From Acinetobacter parvus DSM 16617 = CIP 108168 (GTDB lineage: Bacteria; Pseudomonadota; Gammaproteobacteria; Pseudomonadales; Moraxellaceae): a stretch of DNA of 36,542 bases. The translations under genes and the position numbers were made by a program. The notes below the pieces were generated by a model. It was not told the DNA's origin, did no database searches, and worked only from the letters and a program-made list of their open reading frames with translations. Positions 35,851 through 36,542 of the stretch are shown piece after piece. Positions within the stretch are counted from its first letter, which is position 1; every line of letters begins with the position of its first letter. The stretch spans positions 1 through 36,542 of the forward strand of contig NZ_KB849211.1 in the NCBI RefSeq assembly GCF_000368025.1, given 5' to 3'.

Positions 35851-36489
35851 ATGACTGATATTTGTTACCCAAGTTGCGAACAGCCTCAAACTCGCCGTGG
35901 ACAGGAACGTCGTCTTGCCTTGCTCATTTGTGCAACCGATTTATTTCTGGAACGTGGTTATGATGCTGTTTCTCTGGATGATATTGTCAATCATGCGGGT
36001 GGATCAAAAACGTCTATCTATAAATATTTCGGCAATAAAGAAGGCTTGTTTACCGCCATTTGTGATTATCGGCGAGAAGTTTTTTTCAAGGGGGTTTGCG
36101 TACCCTATATTCCAGAAAAGATTGATCTCAAAAACTATCTAAACCAGACCTTGATCCGTTTTTATCAACATATCATAAAGCCCGAGAACATTGCCTTTAT
36201 GCGTCTGTTCACAGAGCAAACTCAAAAAGATATACAATTAGCGCACTATTTTTATGACCAATGTGCTTTAAATATACAGAATACGATTGCATTTGCTTTA
36301 GGTCAGGCAAACGACCTCAATGCAATATACTGCTCTAACCCCCATTTCTCCGCCATGATGTATTTCGGAATTTTACGTGATGTGGAATGGCGACTTTTAA
36401 TGGGTTTAGAAGTATCAGCAAATGACGCTGAAATAACTGATTATATTAATTCTCTGTACACGACAAAAATAGATAACTCATTGAAATAA
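35851..36489 (+). CDS. TetR/AcrR-family transcriptional regulator
   Basis: 212-aa regulator. The N-terminal helix-turn-helix reads LDDIVNHAGGSKTSIYKYFGNKEGLFTAI (quoted in part: GGSKTSIYKYFGNKEGLF), the standard TetR recognition-helix pattern. The ligand-binding half (FMRLFTEQTQKDIQLAHYFY) resembles the AefR-like C-terminal type. The ATG at 35851 is preferred over TTG at 35842. An operator-like palindrome overlaps its promoter, pointing to autoregulation. The likely target lies to the right, outside the window; TetR genes of this type often neighbour efflux systems, but that is not visible here. Confidence 0.88.
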   Translation: MTDICYPSCEQPQTRRGQERRLALLICATDLFLERGYDAVSLDDIVNHAGGSKTSIYKYFGNKEGLFTAICDYRREVFFKGVCVPYIPEKIDLKNYLNQTLIRFYQHIIKPENIAFMRLFTEQTQKDIQLAHYFYDQCALNIQNTIAFALGQANDLNAIYCSNPHFSAMMYFGILRDVEWRLLMGLEVSANDAEITDYINSLYTTKIDNSLK

Positions 36490-36522
36490 TGTCACAATAA
36501 TTGTTTTCTAACGACGAATACT

Positions 36523-36542
36523 ATGACACATCTCAATGAGTT
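36523..36542 (+). CDS. Possible start of the next gene (truncated by window edge)
   Basis: An ATG 34 bp after the TetR-type gene opens a frame reading MTHLNE to the window end, in the same direction. There is no clear ribosome site. Too short to judge. Confidence 0.2.

Noticed and set aside
1..36542. CRISPR arrays, rRNA genes, prophage modules
   Set aside because: No regularly spaced repeats, rRNA sequence, or phage structural or integrase genes seen on reading both strands.

Overview
The window looks like chromosome from Acinetobacter (Moraxellaceae, Gammaproteobacteria). The DNA is AT-rich. The long minus-strand cluster pyrH-frr-uppS-cdsA-dxr-rseP-bamA-skp-lpxD-fabZ-lpxA and the pairs cvpA-purF and ntrB-ntrC are gammaproteobacterial. 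The M48-like, TelA-like and pirin proteins also read as Acinetobacter-type. Species cannot be fixed from the sequence alone, and no database search was run.

Layout. (1) 1-852: C-terminal end of a DDE transposase with its IS terminus, a 98-aa orphan ORF, and a 143-bp internally deleted IS or MITE. (2) 853-2740: glutathione reductase (gor), with a truncated, frameshifted IS30-family transposase ending about 60 bp upstream of its start. (3) 2798-5662: a tight three-gene minus-strand operon of a TelA-like protein, TelA proper and a four-helix membrane protein. (4) 5786-8212: hotdog thioesterase, membrane fatty-acid desaturase and a PaaX-like regulator; the desaturase has a good promoter with repeated AT-rich boxes. 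(5) 8322-11178: uppP, preceded by a large M48-type membrane protein that has lost its zinc-binding histidines. (6) 11282-14463: pyrD-cvpA-purF nucleotide synthesis operon. (7) 14464-15033: a non-coding stretch with decayed sequence next to tRNA-Ser(UGA). (8) 15120-19664: fadH, divergent argG, and a pirin. (9) 19665-20410: a junkyard holding a small Ser/Asp-rich ORF, a second IS30 remnant in the opposite orientation to the first, a 92-bp TA-flanked MITE inserted in that remnant, and a chimeric ORF fusing the IS30 piece to the tail of an AraC-type regulator. (10) 20427-31385: the lipid A, outer-membrane assembly, isoprenoid, phospholipid and translation-factor cluster. (11) 31434-32777 rimO, then the divergent ntrB-ntrC pair (33106-35704), and a TetR-family regulator (35851-36489) with a palindrome over its own promoter.

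Function. Most of the window is housekeeping. The envelope block supplies undecaprenyl phosphate (dxr, uppS, uppP), CDP-diacylglycerol (cdsA), lipid A acylation (lpxA, fabZ, lpxD), OMP folding (bamA, skp) and envelope-stress proteolysis (rseP). The accessory interest lies in the TelA cassette, the pseudo-M48 protein and the IS scars around 0-2.7 kb and 19.7-20.4 kb. The two IS30 remnants are in inverted orientation about 17 kb apart and could mark an old inversion or deletion.
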